Origin: Nakamurella aerolata
GTDB taxonomy: Bacteria > Actinomycetota > Actinomycetes > Mycobacteriales > Nakamurellaceae
Assembly (NCBI RefSeq): GCF_013002705.1
Contig: NZ_JABEND010000001.1
Coordinates: 558,001-622,000 of the forward strand
Length of the DNA stretch: 64,000 nucleotides
Direction of reading: 5' to 3'
In this document: positions 35,963 to 47,165 of the stretch, one piece after another
Numbering within the stretch: position 1 is the stretch's first letter
Layout of the letters: every line of letters starts with the position of its first letter
Notes under the pieces: model-generated
The model's input: the letters and a program-made list of their open reading frames with translations, nothing else
Told to the model about the DNA's origin: nothing
The model's database searches: none
Program-made: the position numbers and the translations under genes

Positions 35963-37207
35963 CTACTCGGGCTTGGGCCGGAACGGCGCTCGCAGGGTCG
36001 CGGGCAGGTAGCGGCGATGCCAGACGAACAACGCCGCGGCCACCACCAGGTACACCCCGGCCAGGATCAGCCGACCGTGGGTCGAGGTGATCGGGAACTG
36101 CACGGCGAACAACAACAGCAGGATCCAGGCCGAGTAGCGGTGGAACCGCAGCGTCAGCAGCACGCCGATGCCCATCATGGTTTGCGCCGCGGTCAGCAGC
36201 ATCTCCTCGATCTGCCGACCGTCCAGCGACAGCGCGGCGTTGCCGCCGCCCAGCAGATACGCGATCGGCAGCGAGCCGACCAGCAGCGTCCACTGGTTGA
36301 TCTTCGACGAGATCAGCGTGGCGATGGCGGCGGTGCCCTTGCCGCGTCAGGCGAACAGCGCGGCGATGATGAACTCCGGCGCCTCGGATGCCAACGGCGC
36401 CAACCATTGCACCAGCAGGAACTGATCGATCCCGAGTTCGGTGCCGGACTCCACCAGTGACTCGGCGAAGGGCTCCGCACTGATCAGGATGACAACAGCC
36501 GACAGCACGAACAGCGCCGGCACCACCATTCGCCGACGCCGCCGCGGCAGCGCGCCGATGGCCGCCGCGGTGCCGATCAGGTCGGGCTCCTCCGGCTGGC
36601 CCCTGGTCAGCCGGTACAGGTAGAACCCGAACCAGGCGATCAGCGCGAGTCCCAGCACCAGATGGATGTGCCCGGAGATGGGGATGACGAACGCGACAAT
36701 GCCTGCCACCAAAAGGAATCCGAGCTCCATCCGGTGCTCGGAGCCCAGCGCCAACGCCCGGACCGGAGCCTTGCTGGCCCGGTTGGCCACGTACAGCGCC
36801 AGCAGCACCACCAGCGGCCAGCCGAGACCGAGCAGCAATCGGTTGGATCCCGTCATGTTGGCCGCCGCGTACTGCACGTACTCAGGGTTGGAGCCCGCGG
36901 TGTAGGCGTAGTACAGATCGACCGCGTATTCCGGCAGCACGGCGATCAACGCAAGGATGGCGATGGCGAAGCCGCCCGAGATGTCGACCTGGGCGGCTTC
37001 GGCGGCCCAGGCCAGCACGAACGACGCGGCCACCACGGCAGCGCCGTAGATCGCCAACTGCGCCACCGGCGGCAGCGAAACACCGCTGAACCGCAGCACA
37101 ACGGCCGGTGCCGCGATCACCGCGGCGATGGCCAGCGAGCGGATGAGTACCCGCAGCGGCGGCGACGCCGATGCGGAAAGCTCTTGTGCCGGAGCGTCTT
37201 TGACCAA
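35963..37207 (-). pseudogene. CaCA-type cation exchanger interrupted by an in-frame UGA
   Basis: One continuous frame, except for a TGA at 36347-36349, encodes a sodium/calcium-exchanger-type antiporter of about 414 codons. The first alpha repeat is visible (ILALIAVLPEYAVDLYY ... AAANMTGSNRLLLGLGW), and the second is split by the UGA: APLASEAPEFIIAALFA, stop, RGKGTAAIATLISSKINQW. Both sides keep the family pattern, so the frame is not decayed elsewhere. It could be a recent nonsense mutation (Trp TGG to TGA), a sequencing error, or stop-codon read-through. A Mn2+-type riboswitch precedes it, so the transported ion may be manganese. The TTG at 37207 is proposed as start because further upstream is riboswitch sequence. 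Confidence 0.75.
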
Positions 37208-37410
37208 CTCGAACCCCTGGGAACAGGGTCGAGGTGCGCCGAGGAAATTCAGCGAGACCTCGACCAATGACGAATCTTTGGTCGAAGGTCTCGCCCACCA
37301 TCTCGGCGAAGTGGCCGGGCGCGCAGGCGCCAGTATGTCGACCACTTCCGCCACCGCGGGCCAACCGGCAATGGGCTGGATGTGCGGCGGACGGGCTACT
37401 CCCCTTCAGC
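37208..37410 (-). promoter_or_regulatory. yybP-ykoY (Mn2+) riboswitch with translational expression platform
   Basis: Conserved aptamer parts are present on the minus strand: GAAGGGGAGUAGC (about 37409-37395), GACAUACUGG (about 37341-37332) and GGGCGAGACCUUCG (about 37296-37283). GAAGG and CCUUC can pair as P1. Downstream, GGUCGAGGUCUCGC (37265-37252) can pair with GCGAGACCUUCGACC, which would break P1. The same GGUCGAGG can instead pair with CCUCGACC (37234-37227), which would open a second hairpin (37233-37208) that buries AGGGG, the presumed ribosome site just before the TTG start. Ligand binding would thus favour translation, an ON switch, as known for this class. Confidence 0.82.
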
Positions 37411-37428
37411 TGCCAGGGTACACAACCG

Positions 37429-38063
37429 TTACAGGGTGCCGAGCCAGTGCCGCAGCAACTCAGCGCCGGCATCGCCGGACTTCTCCGGGTGGAACTGGGT
37501 GGCGCTGAGCGGGCCGTTCTCCACCGCGGCCACGAATCGGTCGCCCTCGTGCTCGCTCCAGGTGACCACCGGAGCCGGGAACGGACCGGTGTCGGTCAGC
37601 TCCCAGCGACGGGCGGCGTAGGAGTTGACGAAGTATAAACGGGTGTCGGGAGCCATTCCGGCGAACAGCACCGAGCCGGCACCGGGATCGACGGTGTTCC
37701 AACCGATCTGCGGCACCACCGTCGCCTGCAGTCGTTCCACCGTGCCCGGCCACTCGCCGAGGCCCTCGGTCTCGACGCCGTGCTCGATACCGCGCTCGAA
37801 CATGATCTGCATGCCGACACAGATGCCAAGCACCGGCCGGCCGCCGGCGAGTCGTCGGCCGATCACCCGCTCGCCGCGCATCGCCCGCAGCCCGGCCATG
37901 CACGCGGCAAACGCGCCGACCCCGGGAACCACCAGCCCGTCGGCGTTCTGCGCGGTTTCGAGATCGGAGGTGATGGTGACGTCCGCGCCGACCCTGGCCA
38001 CCGCGCGACTCACCGAGGCCAGGTTGCCAGAGCCGTAGTCGAGCACCGCGACGGAGGGTGCCA

Positions 38064-38064
<1 letters not shown>
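37429..38064 (-). CDS. hisH: Imidazole glycerol phosphate synthase subunit HisH
   Basis: The glutaminase subunit that supplies ammonia to HisF for IGP and AICAR formation. The 211-residue protein has [14 protein letters not shown] at the start, the oxyanion and nucleophile region [14 protein letters not shown] (Cys near 82), and the His-Glu pair in [11 protein letters not shown]. The ATG at 38064 shares one base with the hisB stop (TGATG). It is the last gene of hisDCBH here; the hisA/priA and hisF genes that normally follow are not in this window. Confidence 0.95.
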
Positions 38065-41232
<3,168 letters not shown>

Positions 41233-41319
41233 CCCATCAGCCTAGGCTGCACACGCGGCAGCGGTGATCGCGGTCGGTACTGGTCAGGCCAGCTGCCGCG
41301 CGCTGCTCACCACGGGTGC

Positions 41320-42261
41320 TCAGCCGTCGCCCGGCTGATGTCCCTGCGGGAAGGACGTGTGCCGGCCCAGCTCCTCCCAGCCGTCCAGATCGGCCAGCCG
41401 CTGGGTCAGCACGGCCCTGATGCGGTCGAAAGCCTCCGGCCCCAACGGAAGTCGCAGCGGCGGTTCCGGTAGCTGCGCCAGCCGCACGATCACCTCGGCG
41501 GCCTTCTTCGGATCACCCGGCTGGCGGTCGTGCTGCCGGGTGAATCGCTGCCGGGCGTCGGCCAGAATCGGCTCGTACTCCGGCATCGGCTCGGCCCAGC
41601 CCTGGGAACTGCCGGCGAACTCGGTGCGGAACGGCCCCGGCTCGATGATCGTCACCGAGATCCCGAACGGCGCCACCTCGAGCGCCAAACCCTCCGACAG
41701 TCCTTCGAGGGCGAACTTGGTAGCGGCATAGCTCGAACCGCCGAGGGTGGCGCTGACCCCGCCGACCGAGCCGATCTGAATGATGTGGCCACCGCCCTGC
41801 GCCCGCAGCAGCGGCAGTACCGCCCGGCACATCCTGGCGACGCCGAACACGTTGGTGTCGAAGATTTTCTGCAGTTGTTCGGCGCCGGTCTCCTCGACGG
41901 CGCCGCGGATGCCGAAGCCGGCGTTGTTGACGAGCACGTCGATCCGCCCGAACCGCTCGACGGTGGCGGCCACCGCGGCGTCCACCTGACGCTGATCGGT
42001 GACGTCCAGGGCGGCGGTGGCGAACCGCTCGGCGGGCACGGAGCCCGCCAGGTCGGCGAGTTGTTCCGGGCGGCGGGCGGTGGCCATCACCCGGTGGCCG
42101 GCCGCGGCCGCCGCCGTGGCGATCTCCCGGCCGAAGCCGCTGCTGCATCCGGTGATCAGCCACACCTGACCTGGTGCTGGTGCCGGCGTTGTGGTTGCTG
42201 ACGGTTTGGTTGCTGGTGGATTGGTTGCTGATGGTTTGGTTGCTGGGGTTTCGGTAGTCAC
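41320..42261 (-). CDS. Short-chain dehydrogenase/reductase
   Basis: A 313-residue classical SDR with NAD(P) motif LITGCSSGFGREIATAAA (about residue 35), the NNAGFG motif, catalytic Ser in IIQIGSVGG and the Tyr-x-x-x-Lys pair in SSYAATKFALEGL. The C-terminal part is typical of the RDH-like oxidoreductase group. The first 30 residues are a low-complexity Pro/Ala/Thr/Ser/Lys tail made of short repeats (PSAT, PPAT). It is divergent from an XRE-type regulator gene, a common arrangement where the regulator controls the dehydrogenase. The substrate is unknown. Confidence 0.88.
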   Translation of the reverse strand: MTTETPATKPSATNPPATKPSATTTPAPAPGQVWLITGCSSGFGREIATAAAAAGHRVMATARRPEQLADLAGSVPAERFATAALDVTDQRQVDAAVAATVERFGRIDVLVNNAGFGIRGAVEETGAEQLQKIFDTNVFGVARMCRAVLPLLRAQGGGHIIQIGSVGGVSATLGGSSYAATKFALEGLSEGLALEVAPFGISVTIIEPGPFRTEFAGSSQGWAEPMPEYEPILADARQRFTRQHDRQPGDPKKAAEVIVRLAQLPEPPLRLPLGPEAFDRIRAVLTQRLADLDGWEELGRHTSFPQGHQPGDG

Positions 42262-42309
42262 GCTTCGACGCTAGGTACCGTTCCAGGCATCGACCACAGC
42301 GCAACAATG

Positions 42310-42355
42310 CTGGTACCGCCAGTACCAGGCTCTACCACTGGTGCACAGCCACCAG
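42310..42355. promoter_or_regulatory. Two related palindromes between the SDR and XRE genes, candidate operators
   Basis: CTGGTAC at 42310-42316 mirrors GTACCAG at 42322-42328, and CTGGTG at 42338-42343 mirrors CACCAG at 42350-42355. Both follow CTGGTR...YACCAG and are centred about 27 bp apart in the 149-bp divergent interval. The neighbouring XRE regulator is the obvious candidate to bind them. Confidence 0.5.
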
Positions 42356-42380
42356 CGCGCGGGCGCCAGCGCGCGGGCGC
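42353..42380. repeat. 14-bp tandem repeat upstream of the XRE gene
   Basis: Two perfect copies of CAGCGCGCGGGCGC, plus a partial third, lie 30 bp upstream of the XRE start. Confidence 0.6.
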
Positions 42381-42410
42381 CAGCGCACGCCAACACGGAA
42401 GGAGCGAAAG

Positions 42411-43271
42411 ATGGCCGAACCCAGCGGCTCGTCCGGCCCGGCAGCAGCGGCCCGCTCCGACCTCGGCGCCTTCCTGCGGGCCCGGCGAGAATCCTTGGAT
42501 CCCAAGGACTTCGCGTTCCCGTCCACCGGGCGGCGGCGCACCTCGGGGTTGCGTCGCGAAGAAGTAGCGACCCTGGCCGCCGTTTCCGTCACCTACTACA
42601 CCTATCTGGAGCAGGGCCGCGAGCGACACCCGTCCGCGCAGGTGCTCGCCGCTCTCGGTGCGGCGCTGCGGCTGTCGCCGGCCGAACGCAACCACCTGGC
42701 GACGCTGGCCGGTCGCGGCGTACCGGCGGCAGCCGCGCCGAACGAGCCGTCACCGGGCGCCCTGCATCCGCTGCTCACCGCACTCGTCGACCGCTGGGAC
42801 CCGTCCCCGGCCTACATCACCGGGCCAACGTTCGACGTGCTGGCCAGCAACGCCTCCTGTCGGTACTGGTGGACCGATTGGGACGTGCTGCCGTCGGCGC
42901 AACGCAACATGCTGTGGTGGATGTTCACCGATCCGGTTGCCAGGCAACGCTTCCCGGAATGGGAGTCGGAGGCGGCGAAACTGCTTGCCCGGTTCCGGGC
43001 CACCGCTGTGCGACATCCGACCGACGCCCGCTTCGACGAGCTCACCGATCGGCTGCTCGCGGCCAGTCCGCAGGCGCGGCGGTGGTGGGCCGGTCAGCAG
43101 GTGCGCGGGTACGGCTCAGGACGCAAGCTGCTGACGCAGCCGGACCGGCCCGGCACCGTCGTCACCTTCGAGCACACGGTGTTGTTGGCAGCCGACGTGG
43201 CCGACACCAAACTGGTGGTGTTCCAACGACTTCCCGAGGACGGCGACAATGCAGCTGCAGGACGTTCGTGA
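42411..43271 (+). CDS. XRE-family HTH regulator with MmyB-like ligand domain
   Basis: A 286-residue protein with an N-terminal HTH (LGAFLRARRE, then RREEVATLAAVSVTYYTYLE, about residues 20-90) and a C-terminal domain (about 110-270) of the MmyB-like ligand-binding type, with WDPSPAYITGPTFDVLASN and a Trp-rich NMLWWMF. Such proteins in actinobacteria bind hydrophobic ligands and usually control a divergent oxidoreductase gene, here the SDR. The ATG has a strong GGAAGGAG upstream. Its last 23 bases overlap the start of the M20 peptidase gene. Confidence 0.88.
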   Translation: MAEPSGSSGPAAAARSDLGAFLRARRESLDPKDFAFPSTGRRRTSGLRREEVATLAAVSVTYYTYLEQGRERHPSAQVLAALGAALRLSPAERNHLATLAGRGVPAAAAPNEPSPGALHPLLTALVDRWDPSPAYITGPTFDVLASNASCRYWWTDWDVLPSAQRNMLWWMFTDPVARQRFPEWESEAAKLLARFRATAVRHPTDARFDELTDRLLAASPQARRWWAGQQVRGYGSGRKLLTQPDRPGTVVTFEHTVLLAADVADTKLVVFQRLPEDGDNAAAGRS

Positions 43272-44682
43272 CTATGTGCAGGCCCACCGCGCCGCGCACC
43301 AGCGGGAACTCGCTGATTGGATCGCCGTCGGCGGCGTGAGCGCCACCGGCGAGGCGATGCCGGCGGCGACGGCGACGGAGCATGCCAGGCAGTTGCTGGA
43401 AAGCTGTGGCCTGCGGGCCGATGTGGTGCCGACCGACGGGCACCCGTTGGTCGTAGGGCACCGGCGCGCCGACGTCGCCGCTGGCGGTACCCGGGCCGGG
43501 GATCCGGCGGCTGTCCCGACGGTGGTGGTGTACGGGCACTACGACGTGCAACCGGCCGGCCCGGCGCACGCGTGGTCCAGCCCGCCGTTCACCGCGACCG
43601 TCAGGGACGGCCGGGTATTCGGTCGCGGCACCGGCGACAACAAGGGCCAACATTTGGCCCAGCTGTTGGCGATCCGGGCGCTGGCCGCTACCGGCGGATT
43701 GCCATGCAACGTGGTGATGGTGCTGGACGGCGAAGAAGAGATCGGCAGCCCGCACCTGCAGCAGACCCTGGCAAGGCTGCGTCGGGAGGACGATCTGCTG
43801 GCCGGCGCCGATCTGGCGGTGTGGAGCGACGGCCCGGTGCACGAGTCGGGCGCGCCGACGGTGGTGCTGGGTGCCCGTGGCATCGTCAGCTTCGAGATCG
43901 TTGTGCCAGGCGCCAACAGCGAACTGCACTCGGGGAACTGGGGCGGGATTGCGCCGAACCCGGCGTGGGAACTGGTGTGGCTGCTGGCCAGCATGCGGGC
44001 ACCGGACGGCAGCATCACCGTTCCCGGCCTGGTGGAATCGCCGGCACCGATCACGCAGGCCGAATCCGCTGCGGCGCAGGGGCTGCCGTTCGACCTGCCG
44101 GAGCTGCTGGCCGGCGCCGGGTTGAACCGAACCGACCGGCCCGATGCCGACCTGCCGTTGGCGGCGCTGCGCCCGACGTTCTCGATCAACTCACTGACCT
44201 GTGACGACGGCGGCGACCATCGCACGGTGATCCCGTCCGTCGCCAAGGCCAAGTGCGACATCCGGATGGTGGCCGGTCAGCGCGCCGATGACGTGCTCGC
44301 CGCCGTGAGACACCAGGTGGCACAGCAGCTTCCGCATGCCGAGGTGATCACCGACCGCGGGATGATGCAGCCCTACCGGGTGCGGCCGGACGCACCCTAT
44401 GTCGCGGTGATCGCCGACGCCATGGCGGCAGCCCACCCGGGGCAGCAGGTGCTGGTGACGCCGACCCTCGGCGGCAGCCTGCCGGTGGCCGAGTTGGCCG
44501 CCGGGCTCGGCCTTGACTGCTACGGCATCCCGCTCGCCAACGCGGACGAACGCAACCACGCCCCCGACGAGAACCTGGAGCTGCACCGCTTCCATGACGG
44601 CATCGTTGCGTGCGCCGCGGTGCTGCGTGGCATCGCTGCCGCAGGTTCGGCTCCGGCACCCGTACCGGAACCCGCAAAGTAA
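43249..44682 (+). CDS. M20-family metallopeptidase (dipeptidase-like)
   Basis: A 477-residue zinc-dependent peptidase of the M20/M25/M40 clan. The metal and catalytic motifs are VVVYGHYDVQPAG (His and Asp), FGRGTGDNKGQ (bridging Asp), and LDGEEEIGSPH (catalytic Glu and ligand Glu), with a lid domain in the middle (about 210-350). Closest to the CNDP/DapE-like dipeptidase group that hydrolyses short or unusual peptides. It starts inside the upstream XRE gene and so is likely co-expressed with it. The function is inferred from family membership only. Confidence 0.87.
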   Translation: MQLQDVRDYVQAHRAAHQRELADWIAVGGVSATGEAMPAATATEHARQLLESCGLRADVVPTDGHPLVVGHRRADVAAGGTRAGDPAAVPTVVVYGHYDVQPAGPAHAWSSPPFTATVRDGRVFGRGTGDNKGQHLAQLLAIRALAATGGLPCNVVMVLDGEEEIGSPHLQQTLARLRREDDLLAGADLAVWSDGPVHESGAPTVVLGARGIVSFEIVVPGANSELHSGNWGGIAPNPAWELVWLLASMRAPDGSITVPGLVESPAPITQAESAAAQGLPFDLPELLAGAGLNRTDRPDADLPLAALRPTFSINSLTCDDGGDHRTVIPSVAKAKCDIRMVAGQRADDVLAAVRHQVAQQLPHAEVITDRGMMQPYRVRPDAPYVAVIADAMAAAHPGQQVLVTPTLGGSLPVAELAAGLGLDCYGIPLANADERNHAPDENLELHRFHDGIVACAAVLRGIAAAGSAPAPVPEPAK

Positions 44683-44733
44683 GTGGGAGCGAGGGGATCG
44701 GCCTTTGTAAGCCGCAGTAAGCCTTAGTGAGCC

Positions 44734-45504
44734 TCAGTAGTCGGCTGCGTCGGCCTGGCTGCGACCCTCCTGGATCTCCTGGTAGAGCACCGCGGTGAAG
44801 TCGCCGGCTGCGCCGATGGCCGCGTCCGGCGGGCGTAGCAGCGCCACCGCCCTGGCCAGCGCGTCGGTGGAACGCAGCAGCCGCAGTTGCGCGCGGGCCT
44901 GCTGCAGCTCCTGCCGGCGCACCGCGATGACGGCATCGCCGGCCCGGTTGTCGGCCTTGAGGTCGGCGAACCGCGCGAGCTGGGCCTGGAACTCGGCGAG
45001 CCGGCGAGCCAGGGTGAAGTAGCCCGGAGCGTTGTCCTTCGCGGCCCGGCAGACGTGGCCGGTGACCGCGTCGGAGAAGCGCGTCAGCAGCTCAAGCTCA
45101 TCGGATTCGGCAGCGCCCGGCGTTCTGCCGGGGCGCCGGCCGCGACGGCGGCGCAGCGCCGGCGCGCCCGGGCGCTTCGGACTCCGGCGCAATCGCACCG
45201 CGTGGCCGCGGCTGATCAGCTTTCCGTTGTGTCCCCAGCGGTTTGCGAGTCTGGCGTACAGCCAGCCGGCCGGCCCGCCCAGCACGATCAGCAGCGCCGA
45301 CCAGCCACCGAGCGAGAACCCGGTCGCCATCGCCAGCAGCGTCCCGAACAGCCAACCGGCCGGCACCGACAGCAGCGACGAGACCGCCGGCACCACCCGA
45401 TAACCGGGCGCCGCGATCACGTACTCCTGCCAGTCGCCCCGCCTCGGCGTGCTGATCTTTTCCTGCAACACCGTTGGCGCCAACAGTTTCGAGGATTCAG
45501 GCAC
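44734..45504 (-). CDS. Membrane-anchored coiled-coil protein of unknown function
   Basis: I do not recognise the family. The 256-residue protein has two hydrophobic segments near residues 35-80 (VPAGWLFGTLLAMATGF and WSALLIVLGGPAGWLYARL), a strongly basic stretch (RRSPKRPGAPALRRRRGRRP) and a helical C-terminal region of about 120 residues rich in Ala/Gln/Arg heptads (FQAQLARFADLKADN, RRQELQQARAQLRLL). The GTG at 45504 is preferred because an ATG at 45543 would overlap the upstream gene by 47 bases. It overlaps that gene, which has the same membrane-plus-coil layout. Confidence 0.6.
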   Translation of the reverse strand: MPESSKLLAPTVLQEKISTPRRGDWQEYVIAAPGYRVVPAVSSLLSVPAGWLFGTLLAMATGFSLGGWSALLIVLGGPAGWLYARLANRWGHNGKLISRGHAVRLRRSPKRPGAPALRRRRGRRPGRTPGAAESDELELLTRFSDAVTGHVCRAAKDNAPGYFTLARRLAEFQAQLARFADLKADNRAGDAVIAVRRQELQQARAQLRLLRSTDALARAVALLRPPDAAIGAAGDFTAVLYQEIQEGRSQADAADY

Positions 45505-46168
45505 GCCCCGACTCCAGCCATCGATCGACCAGGCGCTCGGCATCGTCTGCTGCTGCCCGCAGCTGTTGTTGCAACTGCTCGAGGCGCTGGACCGTTGTCG
45601 TCCCGGTGCCGGGTTCGACCTCGAGCAGCCGTTCCGGCGCGCCGGCGATCTCGGCGCGGCCGGCCAAGGACTCCAACTGCGCCGCCTGCGCCCGCATCGC
45701 CTCGGCAGCGGCGAGGTGACGCGCTTGATCTACATACCCCGGCCGGCGTGGCGCCGCAGCGGCCAGCCGTTCGGCGCGCCTGGTCACCGCGGTCTCCACC
45801 ATGGTGCCGTCGCGCAGGCCGCGGGCCAACCGCTCTTCGTGCCGGGTGCGGCAGGCGAGCATCGGCATGGTCAACAGCAGCAGGCAGCCGGCGATGGCCG
45901 GCGCCCGCAACCCGATCCACTCGCCGGCAACGGGTTGGCCGTTCCCGGCCAGCACGGCCCCGACAATGCCGAGCGGGAACCACAGCACCACCAACGCGAG
46001 GGCCAGGATGGCGCCCAGCAGGAAATCCGACCTCGACCCGATCGGCACGTTCGGTTCGGCGAAGTACACCCGGCGGTCGATGGTGTCGACATGCGCATAC
46101 CGGTAGGTGCGCCCGATCAGCTCGCGCCAGCCGTTGCTACCCGGGTCGGCACCCCTTCGCCCCGCCAT
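45497..46168 (-). CDS. Membrane-anchored coiled-coil protein of unknown function
   Basis: Not recognised as a named family. The 223-residue protein has a polar N-terminus of about 45 residues (WRELIGRTYRYAHVDTIDRR), two hydrophobic segments (FLLGAILALALVVLWFPLG and APAIAGCLLLLTMPML), then an Ala/Arg/Glu/Gln-rich helical region with heptad character ending in LQQQLRAAADDAERLVD. It probably forms a co-translated pair with the following gene, which overlaps it by 8 bases. Lying 10 bases downstream of nadC, it could be transcribed with the nad operon. Chosen start: ATG at 46168 (MAGRRGADP); the frame is open further upstream inside nadC. Confidence 0.6.
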   Translation of the reverse strand: MAGRRGADPGSNGWRELIGRTYRYAHVDTIDRRVYFAEPNVPIGSRSDFLLGAILALALVVLWFPLGIVGAVLAGNGQPVAGEWIGLRAPAIAGCLLLLTMPMLACRTRHEERLARGLRDGTMVETAVTRRAERLAAAAPRRPGYVDQARHLAAAEAMRAQAAQLESLAGRAEIAGAPERLLEVEPGTGTTTVQRLEQLQQQLRAAADDAERLVDRWLESGRA

Positions 46169-46178
46169 GATCGATCGA

Positions 46179-47165
46179 CTAATCGTCCCGCTCGGGCCGG
46201 TCCGCGGTCCCGACGGCAGCAGCAGGGCCGGTGCTGCCCAGGTCCAGGCCGAGGTCAACGGCGGGGGCGGAGTGGGTGAGCGCGCCGACCGCCAGGTAGT
46301 CGACGCCGGTGGCCGCCACTTCCCCGGCGCGGTCAAGGGTCAGACCGCCGGATGCCTCCAGTTGCACCAGCGGATGCCCGGATCTGGTGCGGCGCACCGC
46401 TTCCGCGGTGTCCGCCGTGGTGAAGTTGTCCAGCAGGATCAGCGTCGCCCCCGCGGCCAGCGCCTCGTCCAGCTGGTCGAGGGTGTCGACCTCAACTTCC
46501 AGCGGCAGGTCGGGTGCAGATCGCCGCACCGCCTCGACCGCGGCCGTCACCGAACCGGCCGCCTCGACGTGATTGTCCTTGATGAGCGCGGCATCTCCCA
46601 GGCTCATCCGGTGGTTCAGCCCGCCGCCGGCCCTCACCGCGGCCTTCTCCAGCGCCCGCAGACCCGGGAGGGTTTTGCGGGTGTCGCGAATTTCGGCACC
46701 GGTGCCGGCGACCGCGTCGACCCAGGCCCTGGTCGCGGTGGCCACCCCGGACAGGTGGGTGAGCAGGTTGAGCGCGGTGCGCTCTGCGGTCAACACCGCC
46801 CGGGTGGCGCCGGTGACCCGCAGCACCGGCTCGCCGGGACGCAGCGGATCTCCGTCGTCGGCCAGGGCGGTGAACTCGACGGCATCGCCGCCCACCTGCC
46901 GGAAAGCCGCGCGGGCGGCAGCCATCCCGGCCAGCACGCCGGTGCCGCGCGGCACCACCTCGGCGACGGCGGTAGCGGTCTCCGGCACCGTCGCCATGGT
47001 GGTCACGTCGGGGCCGTCCGCCAGGTCTTCGGCGAGCGCCATCGCCACCACCAGGTCGATGTCGGCCGCCGCCTGTGCCTGCTGTTCGGCCCGCCGGTCG
47101 GCTTGGTCATCGGGGTGTTGGTCGGCTGTCATGGTTTCCTCATCGGGGGTCGGTGCGCCGGTCAT
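46179..47165 (-). CDS. nadC: Quinolinate phosphoribosyltransferase NadC
   Basis: Converts quinolinate and PRPP to nicotinate mononucleotide. The core has LNLLTHLSGVATATRAWV, IRDTRKTLPGLRALEKAAV, GGGLNHRMSLGDAALIKDNHVE and LILLDNFTTAD, all hallmarks of the family. The first ATG at 47165 overlaps the nadB stop (ATGA) and gives 328 residues. A second ATG at 47131 with GAGGAA upstream would give 317. The extra N-terminus is acidic and Gln-rich and probably disordered. It is the third gene of nadABC. Confidence 0.95.
   Translation of the reverse strand: MTGAPTPDEETMTADQHPDDQADRRAEQQAQAAADIDLVVAMALAEDLADGPDVTTMATVPETATAVAEVVPRGTGVLAGMAAARAAFRQVGGDAVEFTALADDGDPLRPGEPVLRVTGATRAVLTAERTALNLLTHLSGVATATRAWVDAVAGTGAEIRDTRKTLPGLRALEKAAVRAGGGLNHRMSLGDAALIKDNHVEAAGSVTAAVEAVRRSAPDLPLEVEVDTLDQLDEALAAGATLILLDNFTTADTAEAVRRTRSGHPLVQLEASGGLTLDRAGEVAATGVDYLAVGALTHSAPAVDLGLDLGSTGPAAAVGTADRPERDD

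Noticed and set aside
36347-36349. Selenocysteine at the UGA in the exchanger
   Set aside because: Only a short GC-rich hairpin follows; no convincing SECIS, and no known selenoprotein in this family. Kept as an open but unlikely option.
41255-41299. Inverted repeat GCGGCAGC/GCTGCCGC upstream of hisD as attenuator or terminator
   Set aside because: The loop is about 29 bases, with no leader peptide rich in His codons and no T-tract.
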